A program made the position numbers and the translations under genes. The notes beneath the pieces were generated by a model. That model did not search any database. It was not told the DNA's origin and saw only the letters and a list, made by a program, of their open reading frames with translations. Shown one piece after another: positions 8,235 to 17,950 of a DNA stretch of 64,000 nt (positions within the stretch are counted from its first letter, which is position 1; every line of letters begins with the position of its first letter). Source of the stretch: Lachnospiraceae bacterium UBA1683 (GTDB lineage: Bacteria; Bacillota; Clostridia; Lachnospirales; Lachnospiraceae); assembly GCA_002320245.1 (NCBI GenBank), contig DCKD01000087.1:62001-126000 (forward strand). The letters run 5' to 3'.

Positions 8235-10352
8235 CTATTTCTTTTTCCCTGAAGATTTCTTCTTTGGAAACTCCATGACAATTTTAAACTGTACCCCGCT
8301 TTTTTCTTCCCCGTCTTTGGTGTAGTGGTATTCTTCCGTCCCACTCGGAATGATATAGGCATCGTAAGTCTTGTTTGCCTTGTTCTTTAACCCTTTTAAC
8401 AGGATTTTCTTTCCGGCAAGCATATCCTTTACCTGTGCATCGGTAAGCACAGCGCCCATAACCCGGCTTACATTCATGCCGCATTTATTTTTGCAGTACG
8501 CACCGAATTTTCCCTTTACCACCTGACCGCCGCAGTTCGGGCACGTTCCAAGCGTTTCCTGCTCCTGTACAAACATCTTTTTCTGTTCGTCACTGACTTC
8601 ATGGTAGGTATGGATAAGCTCCGACACCATATTTTCAATGTCTGCCATGAAGTCCTCCATCGCAAGCTCCCCTTTTGCTACCAGCGTCAGGGCATTTTCC
8701 CAATCGGCGGTAAGTTTCGGGGACTTTACCACATCTGGGAGAACTGTTATCAGCTTCAGTCCGTCCTCTGTCGGTATCATCTGCTTTTTGTCACGCTTCA
8801 CGAAACCGTCTTTGACTAACTTCTCAATAATGTCCGCCCTTGTCGCAGGTGTGCCAAGTCCCTTACGTTCCACATCATCACCCATATCCTCTGCCCCGGC
8901 ACGTTCCATAGCGGATAACAGGCTGTCCTCCGTAAAGTGTTTTGGTGGTGTTGTGAAATGTTCGCTGATTTTCGTCTGCACACCCTCAAAGGTCTGCCCT
9001 TCTGACAGCTCCGGCAGCTTCTTTTCCCCGTTTTCATCTTCCTTATTCCCGGCAATCTTAAAGGAACGCTTAAAAACATCTTCAAAGACCTTCCACCCGT
9101 TATGCGTGACAGACTTTCCGGAAACCGTAAAAGTATGCCCGTTGCAGGAAAACTCCGCTTTGACTGTTTCATACAAATGCTTTTCCCCTGTTGCGCACAA
9201 AAGGCGGTTTGCAATCAAGGATAAGATTTTGCACTCCGTTTCCGGAAGCGCCGCAAGGTCAGCCTTTGCAATCTCCATTGTGGGAATGATCGCATGGTGG
9301 TCTGTAACTTTTTTGCTGTTCAAAACCCTTTTTATATCAGGATTGAACATCATGTTTTCCTCAAACATAAGGGAAGTGAAAACCGCTTCTATCACATTCT
9401 TTGCGGTCTGCCCCATATCGTCAGACAAAAACTGGCTGTCCGTTCTCGGATAAGTAGCCAGCTTTTTCTCATATAAACTCTGCGTGTACTCTAAGGTCTG
9501 TTTTGCGGTAAAACCAAATAAACGGTTCGCATCACGCTGGAGTGTGGTAAGGTCATAGAGCTTCGGCGGTGCAACTGTTTTTTCTTCCTTTAAAACAGAT
9601 GTGACAAGAGCCTGCCCATTCCGGCAAGCTCCCACGACTTCATCTGCTTTATTTTTATCATCAATGCGCCCGGTGGCGGCATCAATCCCATCCATCAGGA
9701 TATGCGCCATGTAATATTTTTCCTTTTGGAAATTCATGATCTTTGTTTCCCTGTCCACAAGCATTGCAAGTGTAGGTGTCTGCACCCTGCCTACTTTTAA
9801 GACCTTGCCGCCATACAGCACCGTAAACAGTCTTGTACCGTTGATGCCCACAAGCCAGTCCGCCTCCTGTCTGCACAGTGCGGAATGATAGAGGTTATCG
9901 TAATCACTCCCCGGCTGCAAATTTTCAAAACCTTCCCGGATTGCGCTTTCCTCCATTGAGGAAATCCACAAGCGTCTGATCGGCTTGTCACACCCTGCCA
10001 TCTCATACACAAGGCGGAAGATAAGCTCCCCTTCACGCCCTGCGTCGGTTGCACAAATCGTAGCCGACACATCTTCCCTGTGCATCAACTGGTAAAGCAC
10101 ATCATACTGCGCTTTGGTGTCTGCCTTGACCTCATACTGCCAGTTCTCCGGTTTTATGGGAAGGCTCTCATAAGTCCATTTCTTCCACTGTTCCCCGTAA
10201 CTTTCCGGCTGTGCAAGCTCCACAAGATGCCCCACGCACCAGCTCACAAGATAACCGTTTCCCTCCATGTATCCGTCTTTACTTTCCACTGCGCCGATTA
10301 CTTCTGCGATGCTCCTTACAACGCTCGGTTTTTCTGCTATCACTAACTGCAT
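8235..10352 (-). CDS. topB: DNA topoisomerase III, element-encoded
   Basis: 705-residue type IA topoisomerase. The Toprim domain opens the protein (IAEKPSV, Glu7), the acidic TDAGREGE lies at 102-109, and the catalytic tyrosine is in ATYPRTDS (Tyr301). The C-terminus carries a zinc-binding module (CPNCGG..YCKNKCG). The ATG at 10352 directly follows the CD1107-like stop codon and has a GGGGAGG site. Topoisomerase III genes are standard in Tn1549/CTn elements, where they probably resolve DNA during processing or transfer. The length is normal for the family and the gene appears intact. Confidence 0.95.
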   Translation of the reverse strand: MQLVIAEKPSVVRSIAEVIGAVESKDGYMEGNGYLVSWCVGHLVELAQPESYGEQWKKWTYESLPIKPENWQYEVKADTKAQYDVLYQLMHREDVSATICATDAGREGELIFRLVYEMAGCDKPIRRLWISSMEESAIREGFENLQPGSDYDNLYHSALCRQEADWLVGINGTRLFTVLYGGKVLKVGRVQTPTLAMLVDRETKIMNFQKEKYYMAHILMDGIDAATGRIDDKNKADEVVGACRNGQALVTSVLKEEKTVAPPKLYDLTTLQRDANRLFGFTAKQTLEYTQSLYEKKLATYPRTDSQFLSDDMGQTAKNVIEAVFTSLMFEENMMFNPDIKRVLNSKKVTDHHAIIPTMEIAKADLAALPETECKILSLIANRLLCATGEKHLYETVKAEFSCNGHTFTVSGKSVTHNGWKVFEDVFKRSFKIAGNKEDENGEKKLPELSEGQTFEGVQTKISEHFTTPPKHFTEDSLLSAMERAGAEDMGDDVERKGLGTPATRADIIEKLVKDGFVKRDKKQMIPTEDGLKLITVLPDVVKSPKLTADWENALTLVAKGELAMEDFMADIENMVSELIHTYHEVSDEQKKMFVQEQETLGTCPNCGGQVVKGKFGAYCKNKCGMNVSRVMGAVLTDAQVKDMLAGKKILLKGLKNKANKTYDAYIIPSGTEEYHYTKDGEEKSGVQFKIVMEFPKKKSSGKKK

Positions 10353-11951
10353 TTATTCGTCCTCCCCGTCTTTACTGTCAAAGAAATCGTCCTCTTTGTC
10401 CTCGTTTTCTTCCTCATCATCGTCGTATTCTTCTTCCTCGTCATCCTCATCATCGTCCTCGTCAAGAAATTCCTCTTTCTTCCCTCTGACTACCTTGAAA
10501 TAATAACCTCCGCCAATGGCTGCTACCGCTGCAATACCAAGAATGATATAAGTCGCTGCCGGGTTTTCCTTTACCGGCTCCGGTTCGGGTTCTTCCACAG
10601 CTTCGCCGCTGCCTTCCTCCGTCGCTTCTTCCGTTGGTTCTTCTTCCTTTTCCTGTTCCCCGTTATTATTGGGCAGTGCGCCCTCTGTTACAGGGATTGC
10701 AGACTCCAGCGCAGCAGAATTTTTCGGTAATGTTTCGCTGTTGTCCGTTGTCACGTTCAGAAGGTCATTTTCCGTAACTTCCGTCAGGAAATAAACCACT
10801 TCATCGTCCCCGTCCCGGTCAATCACAAGATAGAATACTTTTTCCGAAGCGGTCTGGATTGTATAAAACTCTTTCCCCTTCTCGCTCTTTTCACTGTCAG
10901 CGGAATTTTCCGCTTTTTCCGATGCTGCCGCTTCCGCCATTGCCTGTTTTTTCTGTTCTGCCGGGCTTAATTCAGATATGGTATTACCGTCACTGTCCGT
11001 TTTGGTATGCTCCGTAACCTGTGCGGTGGCAGAGGAAGGCTTGGTTGCCTGTGCATTGACCGGGAGCTGCTCTGCCGGGTTCTTTTCGCTGCTGTCCTCT
11101 TTTTCCGGATCGGTGTAATATGGGTTGGCGGTTTTATAAACCTCCGACATATTCCCGGCATTGTCCATAGCGGAAATGGTAAAATACTGATACCCCGCAT
11201 CAAACTGTTGCAGGCGGATATTCAGGACACCGTTTGTAAGGTCTGTAAACTCATACCCGTTCACATAGACCGCCTTGATGCCGGAATCAGTATCTTGCGC
11301 CTGTACGCTTAACAGTCCGTCACTGACCGCAGCATTCAGCGTAGGCTTCGTGAAATCAAAACATTTAATGTAGCGGTTTTTCTCATAGGTCTTGCCCTTC
11401 TGGTCTGTCACAAGCACATAAACGGTTGTGTTTTCTGAAATCTCCACATACATATCCTCTGTGATGTCCGTCCAGCTCCCGTTCTGTGCAATCTTCGCCT
11501 GTACGGTCTTTATGGTGAAATTGCCGGAATGTGCCACATCTTCTACGGAAATATGTACTTTTGTGGTATCATTGTGCCATCCTGTCGGTGTGGTGATTGT
11601 GATTTTTACATTTGGGTTCACATATTCACATAGGGTGTAATCCTCTTTACATACTTCGCAATCCTTATCAAGAGAATACTGTGTGCATTTTTCCCCACAG
11701 GTACATTCCGGCTTTGGAATATCATTCCCCGATACCGTTTCGCTCTCTGTTCCGCCCTCGTCTGCGGATTCTGTTTCCTCGGCATTTTCCGGTGCTGTTT
11801 CCGTTTCTGTGCTTTCCTTTGCGCCTGTATCCTCTGCATGGACATCTACCGTATTCCCGCTGTTTGCCATGAATGCCCCTATGGGCATAATAAACAGTAC
11901 CGCCGATAAAAGCAGCGATACCAGTGCCTTAACTGATAACTTTTTCTTCAT
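10353..11951 (-). CDS. CD1107-like (DUF4366) membrane-anchored surface protein
   Basis: 532 residues. It begins with a signal peptide (MKKKLSVKALVSLLLSAVLF). A Cys-rich segment follows at about 80-110 (CTCGEKC, CEVCKEDYTLC), then an Ig-like segment (TTPTGWHNDT..YVLVTDQKGK) and a second Ig-like repeat. A Pro/Glu-rich stretch leads to a single transmembrane helix (ATYIILGIAAVAAIGG) and a highly acidic cytoplasmic tail of Asp and Glu. This plan matches CD1107-family element proteins found beside VirB4 and the CD1108-type hydrolase. It is probably an outward-facing part of the conjugation machine. The start overlaps the DUF4315 gene by 23 bases. Confidence 0.88.
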   Translation of the reverse strand: MKKKLSVKALVSLLLSAVLFIMPIGAFMANSGNTVDVHAEDTGAKESTETETAPENAEETESADEGGTESETVSGNDIPKPECTCGEKCTQYSLDKDCEVCKEDYTLCEYVNPNVKITITTPTGWHNDTTKVHISVEDVAHSGNFTIKTVQAKIAQNGSWTDITEDMYVEISENTTVYVLVTDQKGKTYEKNRYIKCFDFTKPTLNAAVSDGLLSVQAQDTDSGIKAVYVNGYEFTDLTNGVLNIRLQQFDAGYQYFTISAMDNAGNMSEVYKTANPYYTDPEKEDSSEKNPAEQLPVNAQATKPSSATAQVTEHTKTDSDGNTISELSPAEQKKQAMAEAAASEKAENSADSEKSEKGKEFYTIQTASEKVFYLVIDRDGDDEVVYFLTEVTENDLLNVTTDNSETLPKNSAALESAIPVTEGALPNNNGEQEKEEEPTEEATEEGSGEAVEEPEPEPVKENPAATYIILGIAAVAAIGGGYYFKVVRGKKEEFLDEDDDEDDEEEEYDDDEEENEDKEDDFFDSKDGEDE

Positions 11952-12189
11952 TTCCCGTCATCTCCTTTTTCTTTTCTTTTTCTGCCAATAACTGCAAAAT
12001 CTCGTCCTCACTCAATTTGATAAGTAATTGCAGCTTTTCGGACGAGATTTTATTCTTTTCAATAATATCCATTTTTTCGGCTCTTTCCGCCATGCGCTTC
12101 TGTTCTTCCAAGTCCTTCTGCTTTGCCTGCAATGTTTCAAGCTGCGCCCGCACTTTGGAAAGCTCCTTTTCAATGCGTTCCTTTGTCAT
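11929..12189 (-). CDS. DUF4315-family coiled-coil protein
   Basis: 86 residues, almost entirely predicted coiled coil (ERIEKELSKVRAQLETLQAK) with a Lys/Glu-rich end. It matches the small DUF4315 protein that sits between the CD1108-type hydrolase and the CD1107-type protein in many clostridial elements. AGGAGG lies five bases before the ATG. Its 3' end overlaps the next gene, so the two are probably translated in a coupled manner. Function is unknown. Confidence 0.88.
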   Translation of the reverse strand: MTKERIEKELSKVRAQLETLQAKQKDLEEQKRMAERAEKMDIIEKNKISSEKLQLLIKLSEDEILQLLAEKEKKKEMTGNEEKVIS

Positions 12190-12198
12190 AAATCCCTC

Positions 12199-14907
12199 CT
12201 AATTTAATCTTCCAAAACTGTAAAAGTGGCTCTGCCAGTATGACGAATTAATGTTTGCGTAACTGATTGGATCGCCACAGTGTATCATCACTCCGTTTCC
12301 ACAGTATATCCCCACATGGCTGACCGCACCCGCCGAATTGTAAGTCCCGGTAAAGAAAATAATATCCCCCGCTTTTGCGTCTGATGCGGAAACCGGAGTA
12401 CACTGGTCATAGATGCCCTGTGCGGTAGTTCGTGGAAGGTTGTGTACACCGCTGTTGGTAAATACCCAGCAGACATAGCCGGAACAGTCAAAACTTGTTG
12501 CCGGGGAAGAACCGCCCCATACATAAGGATAGCCGAGATATTTTGCGGCTTCCTCCATAAGCGCCTGCACTGATGCGTCATCATATGCGTCCGGCGGCAC
12601 TGCATTTCCCGGCGCACCGCCCGGTGTTTCACCGTACAATGTACCCTCGCCCACATCAAAATAAAATAACGGGTTATAATACTCCCCGTTGTATAAACAT
12701 TCGATATGCAAATGGCTTCCTGTGCTGCTCCCGGTGTTCCCTGTCGTGCCGATGACCGTCCCTTTGGTTATTTGCTGCCCCGTACTCACGCTAAGGCTGT
12801 CCATATGGGCATACTTGGTTGTGTAACCGTCCTTTTCAATCGCCACATAATTCCCATAGTGGCTGTCATAAGCTGCCGCTGTCACTGTACCGTCATGCGC
12901 TGCATAAACGGTTGTGCCTGTCGGCACTGCTATGTCCACGCCCCTGTGCAGTTCCTCGTTCCCTGTGCTTGGATTCTTCCGGTATCCATAATAGCTTGAC
13001 ACATAATAATACCAGTAAAGGTTAAGCGGCGAAGCAAACTCCTGAAGCAGACCGTTTGTTTCCCCATACATGGCAAAAATCTCTGCCTGCTCCGTATCCA
13101 TTTTCCCGGCAACAAGGCTTTCCAGTGGTATAACTGTAAGTGTCACTCTAAGGATACTGACCTCATATTCTTCCTCACTTTCCTCCCCGGTGTCCGGATC
13201 AGTGACCGTCCTTGTCCTCGTTTCCGTATCCGGTGTGAGCGTCAGCGTGTACATTTCATCAAAAAGCGCCTGTATCCCGCTTTCCACTTCACTTGCGGTA
13301 AATTCCGTATGGACAGCAGATAAATAGCTGATAAGGGTAAACGGGTTATGCCCGATTTCACCAAGATTGTAGGAATATTCATCATACCCCGGATAATCCG
13401 TTTCCACCCGGTCAATCTCATTCTGCAAGTCAAGCTCCAGCCGGGTAAGCTGCAAGTCTGCGGCATCAATCTCTTTCGGCTCGCTTAAATAACTCGCTGC
13501 TAAAATCGTGGACTGTGTATCCGCAAACATCGCCCCGCAGGACGATACGGAAACCATGATCATCATAAGGAGTAAAACCATGATGCCGACTGTCACAAGC
13601 AGACCTGCATTTTTACGGGCAAACTCCTGTAACTTCCTCGCCACAGTAACAGTACCGTTCTTTGTCTTTTCAAATGCCTGCTCCGCCGCCTTTGAAGTGG
13701 CTGCTTTCTTCCTTGCCTTGATGTACTCCCGCTTGATGCGCTGTTTCTGCAACCGCTTCTGTAACACTTTTTTCTGTATCTGCGGGTTTTCCTCCAAGAA
13801 TTTCTGATACTGGAAATTCACTTCTTTTTTGAACTGCTTCTTTTCCAGCTTTGCCACCTTCGCCCGCTGTTTCTGTTCTTTCCCTTTAATCTGCCTTTTG
13901 ACAAAACCGAATAATTCCTCGCTTTTCTGTTCTGTCTTATGTGCGCCCTCCACAGCAGAATTTTCTTTCTCCGTTTCCGCTATCTTTCCATGCACGAAAT
14001 TCCGGCTCTCATTCTGCACCCTGCGCATGGTGGACTTGGATATGCCCTCCTGTTTGAAAGGCTTCTCCTTATCCATAGGGACAACCACATATTTCCCCTT
14101 CCCGGTTTTCTCGTCAAAAACTCTCTGCAAGGTATATTCCCTTGTCTTTGGCAGCTTCGCCCTTGCCTTCTGCACCTTCTTTCCGGCTTTCTCTGCCTGT
14201 TTCTGTTTCCTTTGCAGCTTTTTACTGCCTGTAAAGTCTGAACCGCTTTCCTCCTGAAAGGAATTTCCCGTATTTTCCGTAAAAACATCTTCCGCAAAAG
14301 TATTTTCTTTTGTGTTTTCACCGCCCCGGTACTCTTTCCGCACCCGCTTTTTATGGTATTTTCCCTTTTTCTGCGACTGCCTGTAAGTGTCCCGGCGGTG
14401 GTAATCGTCCGTATCAGGCTGTCTTTTTTCTGCTTCCTCCGGCTGGCTGGATTGATCCTGTCCGTTAAAAGCACTGTTTTCCTTTACAAAATCTGTTTTT
14501 TCTTCCTGTTTTGGCTTCTCACCAAACTTTTGGACTTTTTGTCCAGAAGTGGACTGGTACATCTGCTTTTTTGTACGAGCCTTAGAAGTGCGGTTCGCCA
14601 CACGCTGCTTTGCATCTTGGCTTTGGGCATTTGTACCCTTATTCTCTGTAAAAGTATCATTTCCCTTTGACTGCTGTTCTTCTGACTTCTGGACTTTTTG
14701 TCCAAAAGTTTCTTGCTGCGTGTGCATACTTTTTTCTGTCTGCTTTTTCCTGCCTTCGGTCTGCGCTGTCTTTGCGGCATTGGCATCTCTAGGCTGGTAA
14801 GCAGCATTGCCACCCGTAAAGGCATTATCAGCTCCCTTATGGAAATCTGTATCTGCTTCTTTACAGTAGGTGGCGCTCTGTTTTTTCTTTCCTTTCTTTT
14901 CTGCCAT
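12199..14907 (-). CDS. CD1108-like conjugation peptidoglycan hydrolase (M23 plus NlpC/P60)
   Basis: 902 residues. The first 440 are Lys/Gln/Glu-rich and probably cytoplasmic. A transmembrane segment follows (GLLVTVGIMVLLLMMIMV). Outside lies an M23 peptidase domain with HRGVDIAVP and GSHLHIE metal-binding motifs, then an NlpC/P60 domain at the C-terminus with catalytic Cys in FDCSGY and His in SHVGIYCG. It is probably the VirB1-like lytic enzyme that opens the wall for the channel. The start overlaps the virB4 stop (TAATG). Two copies of the dispersed palindrome fall in the N-terminal linker, coding for GQKVQKSE and GQKVQKFG. Confidence 0.92.
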   Translation of the reverse strand: MAEKKGKKKQSATYCKEADTDFHKGADNAFTGGNAAYQPRDANAAKTAQTEGRKKQTEKSMHTQQETFGQKVQKSEEQQSKGNDTFTENKGTNAQSQDAKQRVANRTSKARTKKQMYQSTSGQKVQKFGEKPKQEEKTDFVKENSAFNGQDQSSQPEEAEKRQPDTDDYHRRDTYRQSQKKGKYHKKRVRKEYRGGENTKENTFAEDVFTENTGNSFQEESGSDFTGSKKLQRKQKQAEKAGKKVQKARAKLPKTREYTLQRVFDEKTGKGKYVVVPMDKEKPFKQEGISKSTMRRVQNESRNFVHGKIAETEKENSAVEGAHKTEQKSEELFGFVKRQIKGKEQKQRAKVAKLEKKQFKKEVNFQYQKFLEENPQIQKKVLQKRLQKQRIKREYIKARKKAATSKAAEQAFEKTKNGTVTVARKLQEFARKNAGLLVTVGIMVLLLMMIMVSVSSCGAMFADTQSTILAASYLSEPKEIDAADLQLTRLELDLQNEIDRVETDYPGYDEYSYNLGEIGHNPFTLISYLSAVHTEFTASEVESGIQALFDEMYTLTLTPDTETRTRTVTDPDTGEESEEEYEVSILRVTLTVIPLESLVAGKMDTEQAEIFAMYGETNGLLQEFASPLNLYWYYYVSSYYGYRKNPSTGNEELHRGVDIAVPTGTTVYAAHDGTVTAAAYDSHYGNYVAIEKDGYTTKYAHMDSLSVSTGQQITKGTVIGTTGNTGSSTGSHLHIECLYNGEYYNPLFYFDVGEGTLYGETPGGAPGNAVPPDAYDDASVQALMEEAAKYLGYPYVWGGSSPATSFDCSGYVCWVFTNSGVHNLPRTTAQGIYDQCTPVSASDAKAGDIIFFTGTYNSAGAVSHVGIYCGNGVMIHCGDPISYANINSSYWQSHFYSFGRLN
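14527..14550. repeat. Dispersed ICE palindrome, copy 2 (in the CD1108-like gene)
   Basis: Core TGGAC-TTTTT-GTCCA at 14531-14545, coding SGQKVQKFG in the cytoplasmic linker. Confidence 0.85.
14685..14709. repeat. Dispersed ICE palindrome, copy 3 (in the CD1108-like gene)
   Basis: Core TGGAC-TTTTT-GTCCA at 14690-14704, coding FGQKVQKSE, about 160 bp from copy 2. Confidence 0.85.
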
Positions 14908-17405
14908 TAACTAACCTCATCTTCCTTTTTAACGCTTTCCTCCGGCTTCGTGTTCATGATTGCATAGGTCTTTGTGTCCGTCGGGTATTTATCCACGAAT
15001 GGGATTACCACGTTGTCAAACAATATCAGACCGCTTCCCGGTTCGGAATTGGTGACGTGCATAAGCTGTTTCTCCGATAATCCCAACTTATCCGCCAAGA
15101 TATGCTGGTCTTTGGCGTTCTGGTTTAACAGATACACAAAATCGCTGTTTCCCAAGATACCCTCAATTTCCTCCGACTTCAAAAAATCGCCCACGTTCTG
15201 TGTCAGTCCGGTGGGGATTCCGCCCCATTTCCTGAACCTTTTCCAAATCTCCACCGAATAAATGGCGGTCTGCTTTTCCTTTAAAAGCAAATGGAACTCA
15301 TCACAATAGTATCTTGTGGCAACCCTGCGCTCCCTGTTCTGCGACACCCTGTTCCACACTGCATCCTGCACGATCAACATTCCAAGCTCTTTGAGCTGGT
15401 TTCCCAAATCTCGGATATCAAAGCACATGATACGGTTCTGTGCGTCCACGTTGGTTCGGTGGTTAAAATAATTCTGCGAACCATGCACATACAGTACAAG
15501 GCTGTTGGCAATCCTGACCGCCTTCTGCTTTGCTTCCCTCTGCATCTCCGGTGCTACATCTTTCGGCTCATATTTTAACAGTGCGTTATACAAATCCTCC
15601 AAAATGGGCATATTCTCCGGTTTTGGTTCATCAAAATATTTGTCGTAGATATGCTTGATACAGGTGTCAATGATACCCTTTTCGTCATTCTCAAGACCGT
15701 TTTTCCCTCCGGCAATCAGGTCACACAGCGTAATCAGGAAATCGCTCTTTAATTTCAGCGCCTCCTTGTCCCCTTTATGGGAAAGCTGAATGTCCATCGG
15801 ATTGAGGAAGTCCTTTGAATTGGTGGCAAGCCTTACCACCTGCCCATGAAGCGCCTGAACCAATGGGAAATACTCGCCCTCTGGATCGCAGATAATAATA
15901 TCGTCCCTTGTGATAAGGAAACAGGATAAAATCTCACGCTTTGCAGAAAAAGACTTACCGCTTCCCGGCGTTCCCAAGATTACCCCGTTTGGAGTACGAA
16001 GTCTTTTCCGGTCTGCCATGATCATATTATTAGAAAGCGCATTTAGACCGTAATAAATGGCAGGTGCGGGCATGAAAAGCTCCTGTGTGCAGAACGGAAC
16101 AAGGACAGCGGTACTTTTGGTTGTCAGATTCCTCTCTATCCCCGTATCATTGCACCCAATCGGCGCACTCGCCATCAGCCCCTGTTCCTGTAAATACTGC
16201 AAGCACCGCAAGTTGCAGTTTGCCTGCTGGATAATGCCGGATACCCTCTGCGTGAGGTTTTCAAGCTCCCTCTTTGTCCTCCCGTAACAGGTTATCAGGA
16301 ATGTCATCTTGATAAGTTTCTGGTTGCTTGTATTGAGGTCATCTAAAAGCTCCAGCGTGTCCTTCTCGTATGTCACGATGTCCGTCGGGAGAATGTCCAT
16401 ATCGTATCCGCTCCGGACTGCTTTCTTCTGTTCCTCAATCTTATTTTTCTGTATGTCGGTCAGCGCACGTTTTAACATCTTAATCGCTTCCACCGGATCA
16501 AATGTCTGCATATGCATGGTAAGCGTGAGGTTATCGTCAATGTCCAAGAGCTTTTTAAGCAGCTCGTCATTGAACCTTGGCGCGATAATGTCAAGATACG
16601 ACACGCTCCCGTAGATGCTGCCGGACTTGAACCTGCTCGGATAGCGGAAGTCAAACCCCGGTGGTGCGATATAATCCTTGACCGACTTCCCGGACTCTGA
16701 CAGCTCCTTAAACGAAAAACGGAAAGGCTCCATTGTACCCTGATTGAAATACTCATGCAAGATACGCAGCCTTTCCTTCCCGTCAAGACCTCTGGCATTC
16801 GTGCCGATGTTGTTTAAGTTATGTACCACATCTTTCTCAATGTTGTTCAGCTTGCTTTTTGCTTCTTTGAAGCCTGTGCTTTCCACACCGAAGATAAGGT
16901 ACTTGGACTTGATGATACCGTTGTTTCCCTTTGCCGACTGGTGCTTTAACATCTGTGTGTATTCATCACGAATATCGTCAAAATCATCGTCCTGCAGGGG
17001 AATGTCAAACTGCTCCGCAAGCGCCTGTTCACTGACCTGTCTGTTGAATAGAAATAACTCAAACTTTATGGACGGATCGAAATAATTGATGAGCTTGCTG
17101 TATTCCTCTAAAATATCGCCCTGATCCTCCACTTCCAGCAAATCATAGTTAATGTCAAAAAACTCCACCATTTTTGTAAAATAGGTGTCCGTTACCTGAC
17201 AGATACCGTCCCGGTACATTTTTTTGAATGTTATGGTTTTCTGTGCTGTGTCAGGCTTGCTCTGTTCTTTGCTGTTCCCGGCAAGGATACGTTTAAGCTC
17301 CACTAACCGCTTTTTTTCGGAAAAAGTAAGCCCTGCTTTCTCCTGTGCCTGTCTATTTTTTTCCGGCTTCCGCTTTTCTGCTTCCGCCTTTTGCTTTTTC
17401 TTCAA
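14907..17405 (-). CDS. virB4: VirB4-like conjugation ATPase
   Basis: 832 residues. Walker A is GTPGSGKS at 478-485, and the Walker B region is YYCDEFHLLL near 690. These, the length and the position after prgI identify the TraE/VirB4 ATPase that powers pilus or channel assembly. The chosen start is TTG at 17405, nine bases after GGAGG and inside the prgI 3' end, a 53-base overlap that suggests coupling. Residues 1-60 are Lys/Glu-rich. It is cytoplasmic or membrane-associated with PrgI and VirB6. No defect is visible. Confidence 0.95.
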   Translation of the reverse strand: MKKKQKAEAEKRKPEKNRQAQEKAGLTFSEKKRLVELKRILAGNSKEQSKPDTAQKTITFKKMYRDGICQVTDTYFTKMVEFFDINYDLLEVEDQGDILEEYSKLINYFDPSIKFELFLFNRQVSEQALAEQFDIPLQDDDFDDIRDEYTQMLKHQSAKGNNGIIKSKYLIFGVESTGFKEAKSKLNNIEKDVVHNLNNIGTNARGLDGKERLRILHEYFNQGTMEPFRFSFKELSESGKSVKDYIAPPGFDFRYPSRFKSGSIYGSVSYLDIIAPRFNDELLKKLLDIDDNLTLTMHMQTFDPVEAIKMLKRALTDIQKNKIEEQKKAVRSGYDMDILPTDIVTYEKDTLELLDDLNTSNQKLIKMTFLITCYGRTKRELENLTQRVSGIIQQANCNLRCLQYLQEQGLMASAPIGCNDTGIERNLTTKSTAVLVPFCTQELFMPAPAIYYGLNALSNNMIMADRKRLRTPNGVILGTPGSGKSFSAKREILSCFLITRDDIIICDPEGEYFPLVQALHGQVVRLATNSKDFLNPMDIQLSHKGDKEALKLKSDFLITLCDLIAGGKNGLENDEKGIIDTCIKHIYDKYFDEPKPENMPILEDLYNALLKYEPKDVAPEMQREAKQKAVRIANSLVLYVHGSQNYFNHRTNVDAQNRIMCFDIRDLGNQLKELGMLIVQDAVWNRVSQNRERRVATRYYCDEFHLLLKEKQTAIYSVEIWKRFRKWGGIPTGLTQNVGDFLKSEEIEGILGNSDFVYLLNQNAKDQHILADKLGLSEKQLMHVTNSEPGSGLILFDNVVIPFVDKYPTDTKTYAIMNTKPEESVKKEDEVS

Positions 17406-17760
17406 GGAAACGTACCTCCTTCCTGATTCTTTCCCGTTCCTCCAACTGCTTATAGAGGTTTTCCGATTTATACGGTCTGATCCCCGGCGTTAATATTTTC
17501 TGCCTTAACATGAAATATAAGATTTTCTCTGCGGGGAAACCGTCCTTTTCATACATTGCCAAAAAGAAGAATGGCAGCATTGCGCCCACCATGATGAGCG
17601 CCGCCCCCTGTGTCCCCAAAACCCCTTTTGTAAGGAAATATGAGGGAACGCCCACAAGGGCAGCGCCGGAAAAGCAGATAATCTGCCTTTTGGTAAGGTT
17701 TAATGCTACTTTTGTCTTGATTCCACTCAGGTCTTTTGGCACTGGTACTGAAATTGCCAT
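17353..17760 (-). CDS. prgI: PrgI-family conjugation membrane protein
   Basis: 135 residues. The start MAISVPVPKDLSGIKTK, two hydrophobic segments (about 29-75) and a basic C-terminal tail are typical of PrgI/VirB3-like proteins that partner VirB4. AAAGGAG lies eight bases before the ATG. In related elements virB6 directly precedes prgI; here the two are separated by the three-recombinase element, so transcription of prgI and the genes after it may depend on the inserted DNA. The gene itself is intact. Confidence 0.9.
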   Translation of the reverse strand: MAISVPVPKDLSGIKTKVALNLTKRQIICFSGAALVGVPSYFLTKGVLGTQGAALIMVGAMLPFFFLAMYEKDGFPAEKILYFMLRQKILTPGIRPYKSENLYKQLEERERIRKEVRFLEEKAKGGSRKAEAGKK

Positions 17761-17780
17761 AGTCTGCTCCTTTCGTGGGC

Positions 17781-17820
17781 AATGCCCGCTAAACGCAATG
17801 CTTTCTGTTTAGTGGGCATT
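17781..17820. other. Inverted repeat upstream of prgI
   Basis: AATGCCCGCTAAAC (17781-17794) and GTTTAGTGGGCATT (17807-17820) pair over 14 bp with one mismatch and a 12-base loop. There is no T tract on either side. It lies just upstream of the prgI ribosome site, so it could affect prgI translation or be a remnant near the insertion point. Confidence 0.55.
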
Positions 17821-17827
17821 GAACGCG

Positions 17828-17847
17828 TTAGACCGACATCGGTCTAA
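17828..17847. repeat. Palindrome of the RIT terminal motif
   Basis: TTAGACCGA-CA-TCGGTCTAA is a perfect 9+2+9 palindrome. Its half-site TTAGACCGAT recurs inside both terminal repeats of the recombinase element and again at 17872-17880. It may be a recombinase-binding site at or just outside the left end. Confidence 0.6.
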
Positions 17848-17920
17848 GATATTTAATGCCTCGTAAAAAATAAGACCGATAAATTCTGCTGAAGCCGGTT
17901 TTTACACCATGTTTCGCAAG

Positions 17921-17950
17921 AAAGTATCGGTCTAATTCTGAGCTACTTTA
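17921..17950. repeat. Left core inverted repeat of the RIT element
   Basis: The 30-bp sequence begins AAAGTATCGGTCTAATTCTG. Its reverse complement matches 21209-21238 at 29 of 30 positions. The stop codon of the third recombinase lies within it. Confidence 0.92.

Noticed and set aside
8638..9453. Plus-strand open frame of 271 codons across topB
   Set aside because: It lies wholly inside the intact topoisomerase gene in the opposite strand and its translation is Ser/Phe-rich with no domain; it is a shadow.
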